From Oscillospiraceae bacterium (GTDB taxonomy: Bacteria > Bacillota > Clostridia > Oscillospirales > Oscillospiraceae): a DNA stretch of 64,000 nt. Both the position numbers and the translations under genes were made by a program. The notes beneath the pieces were generated by a model. The model had not been told where the DNA came from. It worked only from the letters and a program-made list of their open reading frames with translations, and did not search any database. Below, one piece after another: positions 42,261 to 51,200 of the stretch (the stretch's first letter is position 1; each line of letters opens with the position of its first letter). The stretch is from NCBI GenBank assembly GCA_009777235.1, contig WRMH01000002.1, positions 144,647-208,646 of the forward strand. Reading direction: 5' to 3'.

Positions 42261-43397
42261 TTAGCCTATCGGATATGTCTTTAAGTCCGGCAGCTCATCA
42301 AGCGTCAGGACAAGCTCATGGTTGTAAAATTCTATGAGCTTATCAAAATGTGTATTGTTTTCCGTAGTCGCAAACTCTCCGTTCCATACACACCAATAGC
42401 CCCACGTTACGCCGTCGCGTTTTGCCGTGTCCGGGTCAAACAAAACGCCGTTTTCGGATAAAACAAGCATTTTGTTTGCGTCGGTATATGCTGCCGCCTC
42501 AAAAAACTTGGCCGACTGCGACGAATAATCGTACGCGCTCGTGTAAATATCCTCGCCGATAATGTCAACATACTCATCTCCGGGATACCAGTCTTTATCC
42601 TGACCGTTCCAGACCCATATCAAATTTGTCAGATTATGCTCGTATGTAAGAATCTCAAACATCAGCTTATATAGCTCTAAGTATGAATCTTTGTCCGTGC
42701 CCCACCAAAACCAGCCTCCGCTCGCTTCATGCAAAGGTCTCCACAAGACGGGAACTCCCGCATCGCGCAATATGATAAGCTGCTTTGCAATCGCGTCTAT
42801 ATCGTCAAGGAGAAGCTGATACCCCTCCGGATCATTGCCGGACATTATTTCCCTAAAAAACCCGCGCGTTGAATGTTCGGTATAAAACGCCCTGTACCAT
42901 GTCCCGTCTATATACGGAGAAGGAGCGTTCCAGTGCCAGCAGAATGTAACGATGGCACCGTTTTCCCAAGCTGTGATAGCCGCTTCGGTTTCATAAACGC
43001 TCGGAGCGCCGCGCTGAACACGCGACAGCGAGTAATCAATAAAATCCAAACCTATTACGGCCGGGCGTTTGCCTGTTTGCTCATAGACAAACTGTGCCTC
43101 GCCGCCAAAAAGCCCGTGATCCCGCCGCCAATCGCCTTGCGACTGCTGCCCGGATAAAAAGCTCTTCCCATATTGATCGGCCAAAAAGCTCATGAGCCGT
43201 AGCGCATTGTCGTCGGCATTCGGATTTACGAGCGTTTTTGGTGTCATTGTGCTGTTTCCTTTCATATCGGAATCTTCCGGGGGTGTTTGCGTACCGTCTG
43301 TTTGTCCGCTATCGTCATCTTCTCCCGAAAAAGCACAGGCGTAAAACATAATAAGCATTGGCAAAATCAATATCAGCAATAAAATTTTTTTAGTCAT
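42261..43397 (-). CDS. Glycoside hydrolase family 26 lipoprotein (beta-mannanase-like)
   Basis: 378 residues. A lipoprotein signal (ILLLILILPMLIMFYAC) is followed by an acidic linker and a TIM-barrel GH26 domain from about residue 60. The acid/base Glu is in WRPLHEASGGWFWWG and the nucleophile Glu in LVLSENGVLF, both at expected positions. Such enzymes cleave beta-mannan or related glycans at the cell surface. Start ATG 43397 has AAGGA 8 nt upstream. It is a single gene, divergent from the divIC-like gene, with no polysaccharide-utilisation neighbours. Confidence 0.9.
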   Translation of the reverse strand: MTKKILLLILILPMLIMFYACAFSGEDDDSGQTDGTQTPPEDSDMKGNSTMTPKTLVNPNADDNALRLMSFLADQYGKSFLSGQQSQGDWRRDHGLFGGEAQFVYEQTGKRPAVIGLDFIDYSLSRVQRGAPSVYETEAAITAWENGAIVTFCWHWNAPSPYIDGTWYRAFYTEHSTRGFFREIMSGNDPEGYQLLLDDIDAIAKQLIILRDAGVPVLWRPLHEASGGWFWWGTDKDSYLELYKLMFEILTYEHNLTNLIWVWNGQDKDWYPGDEYVDIIGEDIYTSAYDYSSQSAKFFEAAAYTDANKMLVLSENGVLFDPDTAKRDGVTWGYWCVWNGEFATTENNTHFDKLIEFYNHELVLTLDELPDLKTYPIG

Positions 43398-43489
43398 TTT
43401 GCTGTTCCTTTTCAAGCCTCGCCGGGCATTTGCAAAAAAATCTCATGAAATATTCTCCGCCAAGTATATCACATCTCGTAAAAATGTTG

Positions 43490-43495
43490 TATAAT
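43490..43495 (+). promoter_or_regulatory. -10 box of the divIC-like gene
   Basis: A perfect TATAAT lies 20 nt before the start codon. The -35 region at 17-nt spacing does not match consensus, so only the -10 is called. Confidence 0.45.
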
Positions 43496-43515
43496 ACTTT
43501 TCGGGAGATTTTGTC

Positions 43516-43836
43516 ATGTTTAAGCGACCTAGCGTTTTTACGGTGATTATCTTTATTGCGTTGGCGGTAATGAACATTGTGCTGCTCATTTTTATCTACC
43601 AACAAAGAAAAGACCAAACCGAAAACATTCAAGTACCGGGCGGTCAAATAAGCATAGCGGAAGCACAGCAAAGAATTGCCGAGTTTGAGCAAAGAATAGC
43701 TGAGCTTGAATATATGCTTGACAACACCGACGACCCGGATGTTGTCCGGCGCATAGCCGAAGAACTTTTGGGTCTTGTTTCGCCCGACCAAATAATCATT
43801 TCGAGCGGCGCTCACTCCGGCGATTATGCCGACTAA
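43516..43836 (+). CDS. Septum formation initiator-like protein (FtsB/DivIC family)
   Basis: 106 residues: short basic N-terminus, one TM helix (about 8-28), then a coiled coil with heptads (IAEAQQRIAEFEQRIAELEY) and a C-terminal part DPDVVRRIAEELLGLVSPDQ, which matches the FtsB/DivIC pattern of a DP...ARE.LGLV motif. These bitopic proteins join FtsL and DivIB in the divisome. A ribosome site GGGAG precedes the ATG. prs follows at 60 nt. Confidence 0.85.
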   Translation: MFKRPSVFTVIIFIALAVMNIVLLIFIYQQRKDQTENIQVPGGQISIAEAQQRIAEFEQRIAELEYMLDNTDDPDVVRRIAEELLGLVSPDQIIISSGAHSGDYAD

Positions 43837-43896
43837 ACTTGCGCGGCGGTCATTTTAAAAACGTGTAAAAAACAATAATTAACAGGAGGCAAAACA

Positions 43897-44853
43897 ATGT
43901 CACACGGCAAGGATATCAAAATCATTTGCGGAAACTCAAATAAGCCTTTCGCGGAAAATGTCTGCCGGATTTTGGGCGTGCGCCTTAGCGGTTCAAATGT
44001 TTCTACGTTTTCCGACGGTGAAATCGCGGTCTCTCTCGACGATTCGGTGCGGGGCTCTGATGTATTTATCATTCAGTCCACCTGTACGCCGATAAACGAT
44101 TATCTTATGGAAATGCTCATATTGGTTGACGCGTGTAAACGCGCCTCGGCACACCGCGTCACCTGCGTTATGCCATACTTTGGCTATGCGCGGCAAGACA
44201 GAAAAGCAAAAGCTCGCGACCCTATTTCCGCAAAGCTCGTGGCAAACCTGATTGTCGCCGCCGGCACGGACAGGGTTCTGGCGATGGATTTGCACGCGGC
44301 GCAAATACAGGGCTTTTTTGATATACCCGTTGACAACCTCGCCGGGGCGTCGCTCTTTTTTGATTATTTCAGGCAAAAATTTAAGGGTAACATGGACGAC
44401 GTAATAATTGTTTCGCCCGATATTGGCTCTGTGGCGCGCGCCCGGGCATTTGCCTTGAAAATGAATCTCGGTCTTGCCATTGTTGACAAGCGGCGGGAAA
44501 AAGCAAATCACTCCGAAGTCATGAACATCATCGGCAGTGTTGAGGGCAAGCGCGTCATACTCTTTGACGATATGGTTGACACGGCGGGCAGCCTTTGCGA
44601 AGCGGCAAAAGCTCTCGTCGAAAAAGGCGGAGCCACGGAGATATACGCGTGCGCGAGTCATGGAGTGCTTTCCGGAAAATCCGTTGAGCGCATTGAGCAA
44701 AGCGTGGTTAAGGAAGTCATTTTCTCTGACACCATTCCTTTTTCAAAAGGCGAGCCGTGCGAAAAGATTAAATATCTGACGGCTACCCCTCTCTTTGCGG
44801 AAGCTATCCGGCGTATTTTTGACGAGGTGTCAATTGCCTCTTTATTTAAGTAA
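43897..44853 (+). CDS. prs: Ribose-phosphate pyrophosphokinase
   Basis: Makes PRPP from ribose 5-phosphate and ATP, feeding nucleotides, histidine and NAD. 318 residues: KIICGNSNKPFAENV at the start, CVMPYFGYARQDRKA, the catalytic MDLHAAQIQGFFDIPVDNL region, and the PRPP loop VILFDDMVDTAGSL. AGGAGG lies 7 nt before the ATG. Followed by pth, the usual Firmicutes order. Confidence 0.96.
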   Translation: MSHGKDIKIICGNSNKPFAENVCRILGVRLSGSNVSTFSDGEIAVSLDDSVRGSDVFIIQSTCTPINDYLMEMLILVDACKRASAHRVTCVMPYFGYARQDRKAKARDPISAKLVANLIVAAGTDRVLAMDLHAAQIQGFFDIPVDNLAGASLFFDYFRQKFKGNMDDVIIVSPDIGSVARARAFALKMNLGLAIVDKRREKANHSEVMNIIGSVEGKRVILFDDMVDTAGSLCEAAKALVEKGGATEIYACASHGVLSGKSVERIEQSVVKEVIFSDTIPFSKGEPCEKIKYLTATPLFAEAIRRIFDEVSIASLFK

Positions 44854-44911
44854 TATGCTTTTGCGTCTTTACACAGCAAAGACGCGGCTGCATATGTGAG
44901 GTGCGGAATAT

Positions 44912-45502
44912 ATGTTCTTTAGAAGAAACTTGGAGCCTGTTTCGTGGATAGTCGTATGCTTGGGAAATCCCGGTCTTAGGTATTACAACACGCGCCACAA
45001 CGCCGGCTTTATGACTGCCGATATTATCGCAAATCGGCTTGCTGTAAAAATTGACCGCATAAAATTCAACGCGATGACCGCCGTGGTGACATTTGGCGGA
45101 CGGCGGGTTTTGCTCGTGATGCCGCAAACCTATATGAATCTCAGCGGCAAATCCGTCCGTCAAGCGATGAATTTTTATAAGACGCCGCTTGAGAATGTGA
45201 TCGTTGTTTCAGACGAAGTTTCACTGCCCGTCGGAGGTCTTCGCGTACGCCGGAGCGGTTCTTCCGGCGGCCACAACGGGCTTCGCGATATTATAACAAA
45301 ATGCGGCGGCGAAGGTTTTCCGCGCGTGCGTATCGGCGTCGGCGCACCGCCCCACGATGAATACGATATGGCCGATTGGGTTCTCTCGGTACTTGGCGGC
45401 GACGATTTGAGGCTTGTCAGCGAAGCGGCTCTCAAGGCGGCGGCGGCTGTGGAAACAATCATAATGGACGGCGTGGACTCCGCGATGAGCAAATATAATT
45501 AA
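44912..45502 (+). CDS. pth: Peptidyl-tRNA hydrolase
   Basis: 196 residues. Releases peptide from stalled peptidyl-tRNA. Motifs are VCLGNPGLRYYNTRHNAGF with catalytic His, PQTYMNLSGKSV, VVSDEVSLPVGGLRVR and GSSGGHNGLRDI. The first 12 residues precede the family start, so an internal start is possible, but GAGGTGCGG lies before ATG 44912. The usual DE in VVSDDLDL-type motifs is SDEVSLPVG here. Confidence 0.94.
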   Translation: MFFRRNLEPVSWIVVCLGNPGLRYYNTRHNAGFMTADIIANRLAVKIDRIKFNAMTAVVTFGGRRVLLVMPQTYMNLSGKSVRQAMNFYKTPLENVIVVSDEVSLPVGGLRVRRSGSSGGHNGLRDIITKCGGEGFPRVRIGVGAPPHDEYDMADWVLSVLGGDDLRLVSEAALKAAAAVETIIMDGVDSAMSKYN

Positions 45503-45508
45503 GGTTAT

Positions 45509-45540
45509 CTCTTAAAATCTGACGACACAGGTTTTAAGAG
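45509..45540. other. Inverted repeat between pth and mutS
   Basis: CTCTTAAAA and TTTTAAGAG form a perfect 9-bp dyad with a 14-nt loop. It lacks a T-run, so it is not a clear terminator; it may be an mRNA processing or protein-binding site. Confidence 0.4.
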
Positions 45541-45567
45541 CTGCCCTTTAGACACTGAGGTATTTCA

Positions 45568-48201
45568 ATGACTCCAATGATGCGACAATATTTAGACGTA
45601 AAAGGGCAAAATCCCGACAGCATCCTTTTTTTCCGGCTTGGCGATTTTTACGAGATGTTTAGCGAGGATGCGAAAATCGCGTCCCGCGAGCTTGACCTTG
45701 TGCTGACAACGCGTGACAGGACAAGCAGCGAAGAAGAGCGTATGCCCATGTGCGGAGTTCCGTATCACTCGGCAGAGCCGTATATAGCAAAGCTCATAAA
45801 CAAGGGTTACAAAGTAGCCATATGCGAACAGCTTGAGGACCCAAAGGATGCCGTAGGCATTGTGGCGCGCGGCGTGGTTCGCACTGTCACGCCCGGTACC
45901 TTGATGGAAACGTCAATGCTCGATGAGGGACGTTCAAATTATCTGTGCTGTGTGTATATTGCCGAATTTGGCAAACCCTCCGCCGTATGCTTTGCCGATC
46001 TTTCCACCGGTGAAATTTCCGTGACCGACTTTCCCGACAGCGACATACGCGCAATAGAAAACGAACTGGCATCTTACGCGCCTTCTGAGGCTCTGATCTC
46101 CGGCGGTCAGGATATGGCGGAGCGTCTGACAAAATATCTCAAAACACAGCTTGGCTGCTTGGTAAACAATGTATGCGCGGACAGCGGCGAATCTGTCTCG
46201 GCGGATTTTGGCGATTCATCTTCGCCTTTTTCCGACACCGCAAAGCTCGCCGTCAACACATTGCTTCGCTATCTTTCAAAAACGCAAAAAACCGACATAT
46301 CTCATTTTCAAGAGCTGCGCAGCAATAATGAAGCGGCATACATGGAGCTTGACATAAATACCATTTCCAACATGGAGCTTATCAGCACTTTGAGAACGGG
46401 AGACAAAAAGGGCAGCCTTCTTTGGGCTCTCGATAAGACAAAAACGCCGATGGGACACCGGCTTATACGCTCATGGTTATTGCATCCGCTAATTTCAATC
46501 GCGCCTATTTTGCGCCGTCAAAGCGCCGTTTTTGAGCTTGTGTCAAATACCGTGCCGCGAGGTGAAATCATAATAAATCTGCGAAAAATAAACGATCTTG
46601 AAAGGCTCATCGGTAAAATAGCATACGGCAACGCGCTATCTCGAGACCTCAAAGCTCTCTCGGCCTCCATACTCGTTTTGCCCGAGATAACCGCACATCT
46701 CAATGCTATGCAGTCGGCGGCTCTTCGCGAGTGCGCTTCAATAGATTTGCTCGCCGATACAGCCGAGCAGATAGACGCCGCCATACAAGACGACCCGCCG
46801 TTTTCAATCCGCGAAGGAGGCTTCATCAAGGACGGATTTGACGGTGAGGTTGACCGTTTGCGCGCCCTTTTACACAACAGCTCGGCGGCTCTTTCTGATA
46901 TTGAGCAGAACGAACGTGAGCGTACCGGAAAGAAATTGAAAATCGGATACAACAAGATTTTTGGATATTATATCGAAATCTCCCGTTCATCTTCCGATGA
47001 TGTGCCTGATAATTATATCAGAAAGCAAACCTTGGCAAACTGCGAGCGTTTTATAACCGAAGAACTCAAAACGCTGGAGACGGAGCTTCTTTCGGCAAAG
47101 GACAGCCTCACGGCATTGGAATATAAGCTGTTTGAAGAGCTGCGCGTCAAAATAGCCGCCACGGCTTCGCGAGTGCAAAAAACCGCGCGGAGCATCGCAG
47201 AGCTTGACGCGCTTTGTTCTTTTGCTCATGTCGCGGCTTTAAACAACTACTCCATGCCCGATATTGACGATTCCGGCATAATTGATATCAAAGACGGCAG
47301 GCATCCAATCGTTGAACTCTTAGGGGACGGCTCGCTGTTTGTGCCAAACGATACATACTTAGACCAAGCCTCTGCGCGAACCGCGATCATAACAGGGCCG
47401 AATATGGCCGGCAAGTCTACGTATATGCGCCAAACCGCCTTGATCGTATTGATGGCGCAAATGGGTTCTTTTGTGCCTGCGCGTACGGCGCAAATCGGCA
47501 TTGCCGACCGCGTGTTTACGCGAATCGGCGCGGGAGACGACCTTGCCGCAGGAAAATCAACTTTTATGGTAGAGATGACTGAGGTCGCAAACATTCTCAC
47601 AAACGCGACGCACCGAAGCCTTCTCATACTCGATGAAATAGGGCGGGGCACTTCAACATACGACGGCATGGCCATAGCCCGCGCAGTGCTCGAATACGCG
47701 ACCGATAAAAGCAAGCTCGGCGCAAAAACGATGTTTGCGACGCATTATCACGAGCTAACAACGCTCGAAAACGAGATAGAGGGTGTAAAAAACTATAATA
47801 TCTCGGCAAAAAAGAGAGGCGATGACATTATCTTCTTGCGAAAGATCGTACCGGGCAGCACGGACGACAGTTACGGTATTGAAGTCGCCGGTCTTGCGGG
47901 CGTTCCCGAAAGTGTAATAAAACGCGCAAAAGAGGCGCTTGAGGCTCTCGAGAGCGATGACAGCCTCGCAAACGGGAAAACCCTTTCGCGTAAAAAACGG
48001 GCTCTCCAAGCTCCATCCGATTTTTCCGCATCCGGGTTGCCCGCTCCCGAGCCTTCCTCGCCGGAGTTTGGCTTTGCTCAAATGTCTCTTCTCGACACAG
48101 GAAGTATAGAGGTCGCCGACGTAATAAAAGCGACAGACCTCAATACGCTCTCTCCGCTCGAAGCCCTAAGCCTCCTTTTTGAACTAAAAAAGAAACTTTA
48201 G
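45568..48201 (+). CDS. mutS: DNA mismatch repair protein MutS
   Basis: 877 residues, typical MutS1. The mismatch-reading Phe-x-Glu is in FFRLGDFYEMF near the N-terminus, followed by connector, lever and clamp domains. The ATPase has Walker A GPNMAGKSTYMRQTA (about 610-624), Walker B LLILDEIGRGTST and the ATHYHELT His. TGAGG lies 7 nt before the ATG. mutL would normally follow but is not here: the next gene is convergent and only 40 nt away. Confidence 0.97.
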   Translation: MTPMMRQYLDVKGQNPDSILFFRLGDFYEMFSEDAKIASRELDLVLTTRDRTSSEEERMPMCGVPYHSAEPYIAKLINKGYKVAICEQLEDPKDAVGIVARGVVRTVTPGTLMETSMLDEGRSNYLCCVYIAEFGKPSAVCFADLSTGEISVTDFPDSDIRAIENELASYAPSEALISGGQDMAERLTKYLKTQLGCLVNNVCADSGESVSADFGDSSSPFSDTAKLAVNTLLRYLSKTQKTDISHFQELRSNNEAAYMELDINTISNMELISTLRTGDKKGSLLWALDKTKTPMGHRLIRSWLLHPLISIAPILRRQSAVFELVSNTVPRGEIIINLRKINDLERLIGKIAYGNALSRDLKALSASILVLPEITAHLNAMQSAALRECASIDLLADTAEQIDAAIQDDPPFSIREGGFIKDGFDGEVDRLRALLHNSSAALSDIEQNERERTGKKLKIGYNKIFGYYIEISRSSSDDVPDNYIRKQTLANCERFITEELKTLETELLSAKDSLTALEYKLFEELRVKIAATASRVQKTARSIAELDALCSFAHVAALNNYSMPDIDDSGIIDIKDGRHPIVELLGDGSLFVPNDTYLDQASARTAIITGPNMAGKSTYMRQTALIVLMAQMGSFVPARTAQIGIADRVFTRIGAGDDLAAGKSTFMVEMTEVANILTNATHRSLLILDEIGRGTSTYDGMAIARAVLEYATDKSKLGAKTMFATHYHELTTLENEIEGVKNYNISAKKRGDDIIFLRKIVPGSTDDSYGIEVAGLAGVPESVIKRAKEALEALESDDSLANGKTLSRKKRALQAPSDFSASGLPAPEPSSPEFGFAQMSLLDTGSIEVADVIKATDLNTLSPLEALSLLFELKKKL

Positions 48202-48241
48202 GCACCGGTGTTGCTGACTCTCCAACATAATCATTTTAGAA

Positions 48242-51200
48242 TCAAGCATTTTCCAGCATTCGTTTCTTTTTAACACGATGTATGACAATGGCGACGGCTG
48301 CTGGCGCCACAATGACTGACGCTGCAATGATAATATACAGCCAGAATAATCCGATATGAATATTTTCTCTTTCCTGGATATTGTTTACGTTGCCTGCCAC
48401 ATCGGCGAGTACAATTCCGACGCTATGCCAGCCCTTTGAAAGCGTGAACGTTAATGTGTTGTTTTCGCTCGAATATACGAAATCAATTTCCCTACCGTTG
48501 TTGTATACTTTACATTGACTCTCATCAATCAACTCACTGATATTAGAAATCGTAATTGTACGGTCCTCATTACCATAGTACCAAGACCATGATTTGAAGT
48601 CTCCGGGTATATTGCAAATCGGCGCAATGTTATCAATATGCAATTTGCCCAAATCTATCCGGACTTGGTCATTTTTTACCGATAAGTGCAGTTCGACGTC
48701 GGTATCGTCCTGGAAATTCTCTTTGAAATAATCAGCGTTTAAAGTATAGCTGTAAATTCCGATGCCGAACATATTGTCGTCTTCTATCGCCTTCAGATTT
48801 GTATTCAATTCTGCGCCGTTATTGTCCCGCAGCACGATATCCCTGCCGGTATCTTTATTTGCGAAGACGACGATATCAATATCGCTGAAATTATCCGGTT
48901 TCTTGCTTATGGTGTCACCGTTTTCGTATTGGATGGAATACCAGCCCGTTTTCGCCTCTAAACTGCTGTTAGAAATATATGCAAGCACATCATCCTCAAT
49001 TAGTCTTACATAAGTATTAAAATTAAGGACGCTTTCGTTTCCGGCCGTATCAACGGCAACTAATTTTACCGCATAAATGCCGTCTTTCGTGAAATCCGGC
49101 AAGGTAAATAAGTTGCCCTTAATGACGCCCGACTGATTTTTGTCTTCATTCAGGTAAACCTTAACGGGTTTAACCACAGGCTCGTTTTTTCCGTTCGTAT
49201 AATCCGGGATATAGACCGTTAAATCATATCTGATGTGGTCTATGTTCAAATCCATAAATTCAACTGTCGGAGCAGGTTCATCTTTTCTTGAATACGGATA
49301 CATATCCAAAAACTCAACGTCATCTGCGCTGACATATTTCTCGTTTTTAGCGGAAACAATAGGTACGGTTTTATCAATTTCAAAAACAACCGTACTGCGC
49401 TGATCGGCAGAATTTCCTGCTAAATCCCGGGGGGTTATTTCAATCTGATAAACTGCATCAACATCAAATGCAAATGATATTGTGTGAACGTCTCCCTGAG
49501 ACTCCCAGCGGTTTCCGCCCATCATATCCGTCACGTCAACCATATCCACGCCGTTATGCGCTTCGCCCGCACCTTTCCTTGTAATTATAAGATTTGTCAG
49601 TTCAGGGTCAAAGTTATGCTCAGTTATTTTGATGGTAGCCGTCATATCTTTGTTAAAGCTGTTATCGGTAATGGCATTACTGAAAGTGATAAAATTCTCT
49701 TCAATTACAGGAGGTGTTTTGTCCACATAAAATAGGTTTTCATTCCCCCCGCTAAAATTAACGATTACGGTATGATTGCCTAAATCGGTACCGCTCATAT
49801 CAAAGGTATAGTCGCCTTCCTCAAAATCGATCACAGCAACATACTCGATATTTGATATTTGTGTAAAAGAGAAAGACGGCACCTGTCCGAAAGTGTTTTC
49901 AATAATGGTATTAATCAGGCTGGCATCAAAGTTTCTCTCTAAAACCGTTATGTCCGCACTCCGGGTTGCGCTATAATAATACTCGTTTTTGGCTTCATCG
50001 GCGCGGAAAACTACATTGATTACCGGCGGGGTTGTATCAATGGTGATCTTTTCACTCTGAACATTTTCAATCCGGTTTTCGCTGCGGTCGACTGCGTCAA
50101 AAGTCAGAAAGACGTCATTGTCGTCCGCACTAAACGAGAAAGTTTTTATCACTTTTGTGACAAGGTTGAAATCCATTTCAGCAATTATCCAGCCATCTTC
50201 CAATTCGTCGCCGGTTTGATAGCCCGTATTATTAACCGATATGACCTTTCTTTCAAACGATTCTTGTTCCGCACTTTGAGAATAGCCGATTTCCTTAATT
50301 CCTGAAATATCATCATAAACAGTAACCGTAAAGCTCATATCAGTACGGTACAGCTTATTGCCGTCTGCGTCTTTATAATCCGTGGCGGTATTGTTCGTTA
50401 TCTCAATTTCAGGAGCAATGGCGTCAATCGCGAATGCCTGCGTCGTTTTATCGCCTGATTGATTGCCGACGTTGTCAAACGCTTCCACAAATATTTGCCC
50501 TTTGAAGCCTTTGGGAACCGTAAGCGACGCCACGCCAGCCACTATTTCTTGAGTACCGCTTATTTCACCTTGCCTCTTTCCGTTTTGGTAAGAAACAAAG
50601 CGATAGGCTACATTATTAAGACCGGATGAAGGTTCCAGATCTGAAACATGGATATTTGCGATAAATTCTTCTTTGAAATAAAATCCATATTCAAAAAACT
50701 CAATAAACTCAGATGTTTCAGAAATCCCGTTAGAAGTCGCGGGGACGAACTCAAATCTTGTGATATAGGGATCGTCAATGTCTTTATATACGATATCGCT
50801 TATAGAATACGCGTTGTCGGCATTGTCTACGACAGTTACTTCAATTGCATAAGAACCGTCGGCGTTAATCTCACCTTGATTGGTGTTTATATGAAAAACC
50901 GCTTCGTTCGTTTCGCTCAGGTAGAAGTCGGCGTTTATCGCTTTTCCATTTCTGTCGGCAGTAATGGATTCGCCGTTTATATTGATTTCAACGCTGCGAA
51001 TGCCTGAATCCACATCCCTTGCTGTGATGGTAAACAAAATGTCATTTGGATACCATTTCTTTCCCTTCTCCGTATAAACCGCATCGGGGAAATCAATGTC
51101 TATAGTCGGAGGAACTGTCTCGATCATTAGCCTGCTGTTAAGAATATCGGAATTTATCGTATTCGGCGCACCGGACTTTCCATCCGGGTGGGCAGCATCA

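Noticed and set aside
43441..43515. Regulatory site shared by the GH26 gene and the divIC-like gene
   Set aside because: Only one -10 box is clear; no dyad or catabolite-response element (cre) could be made out by eye.
48761..49013. Plus-strand frames within the giant surface protein
   Set aside because: Several 60-180 codon frames lie opposite the repeat protein; they have no conserved features and vary with the repeats.
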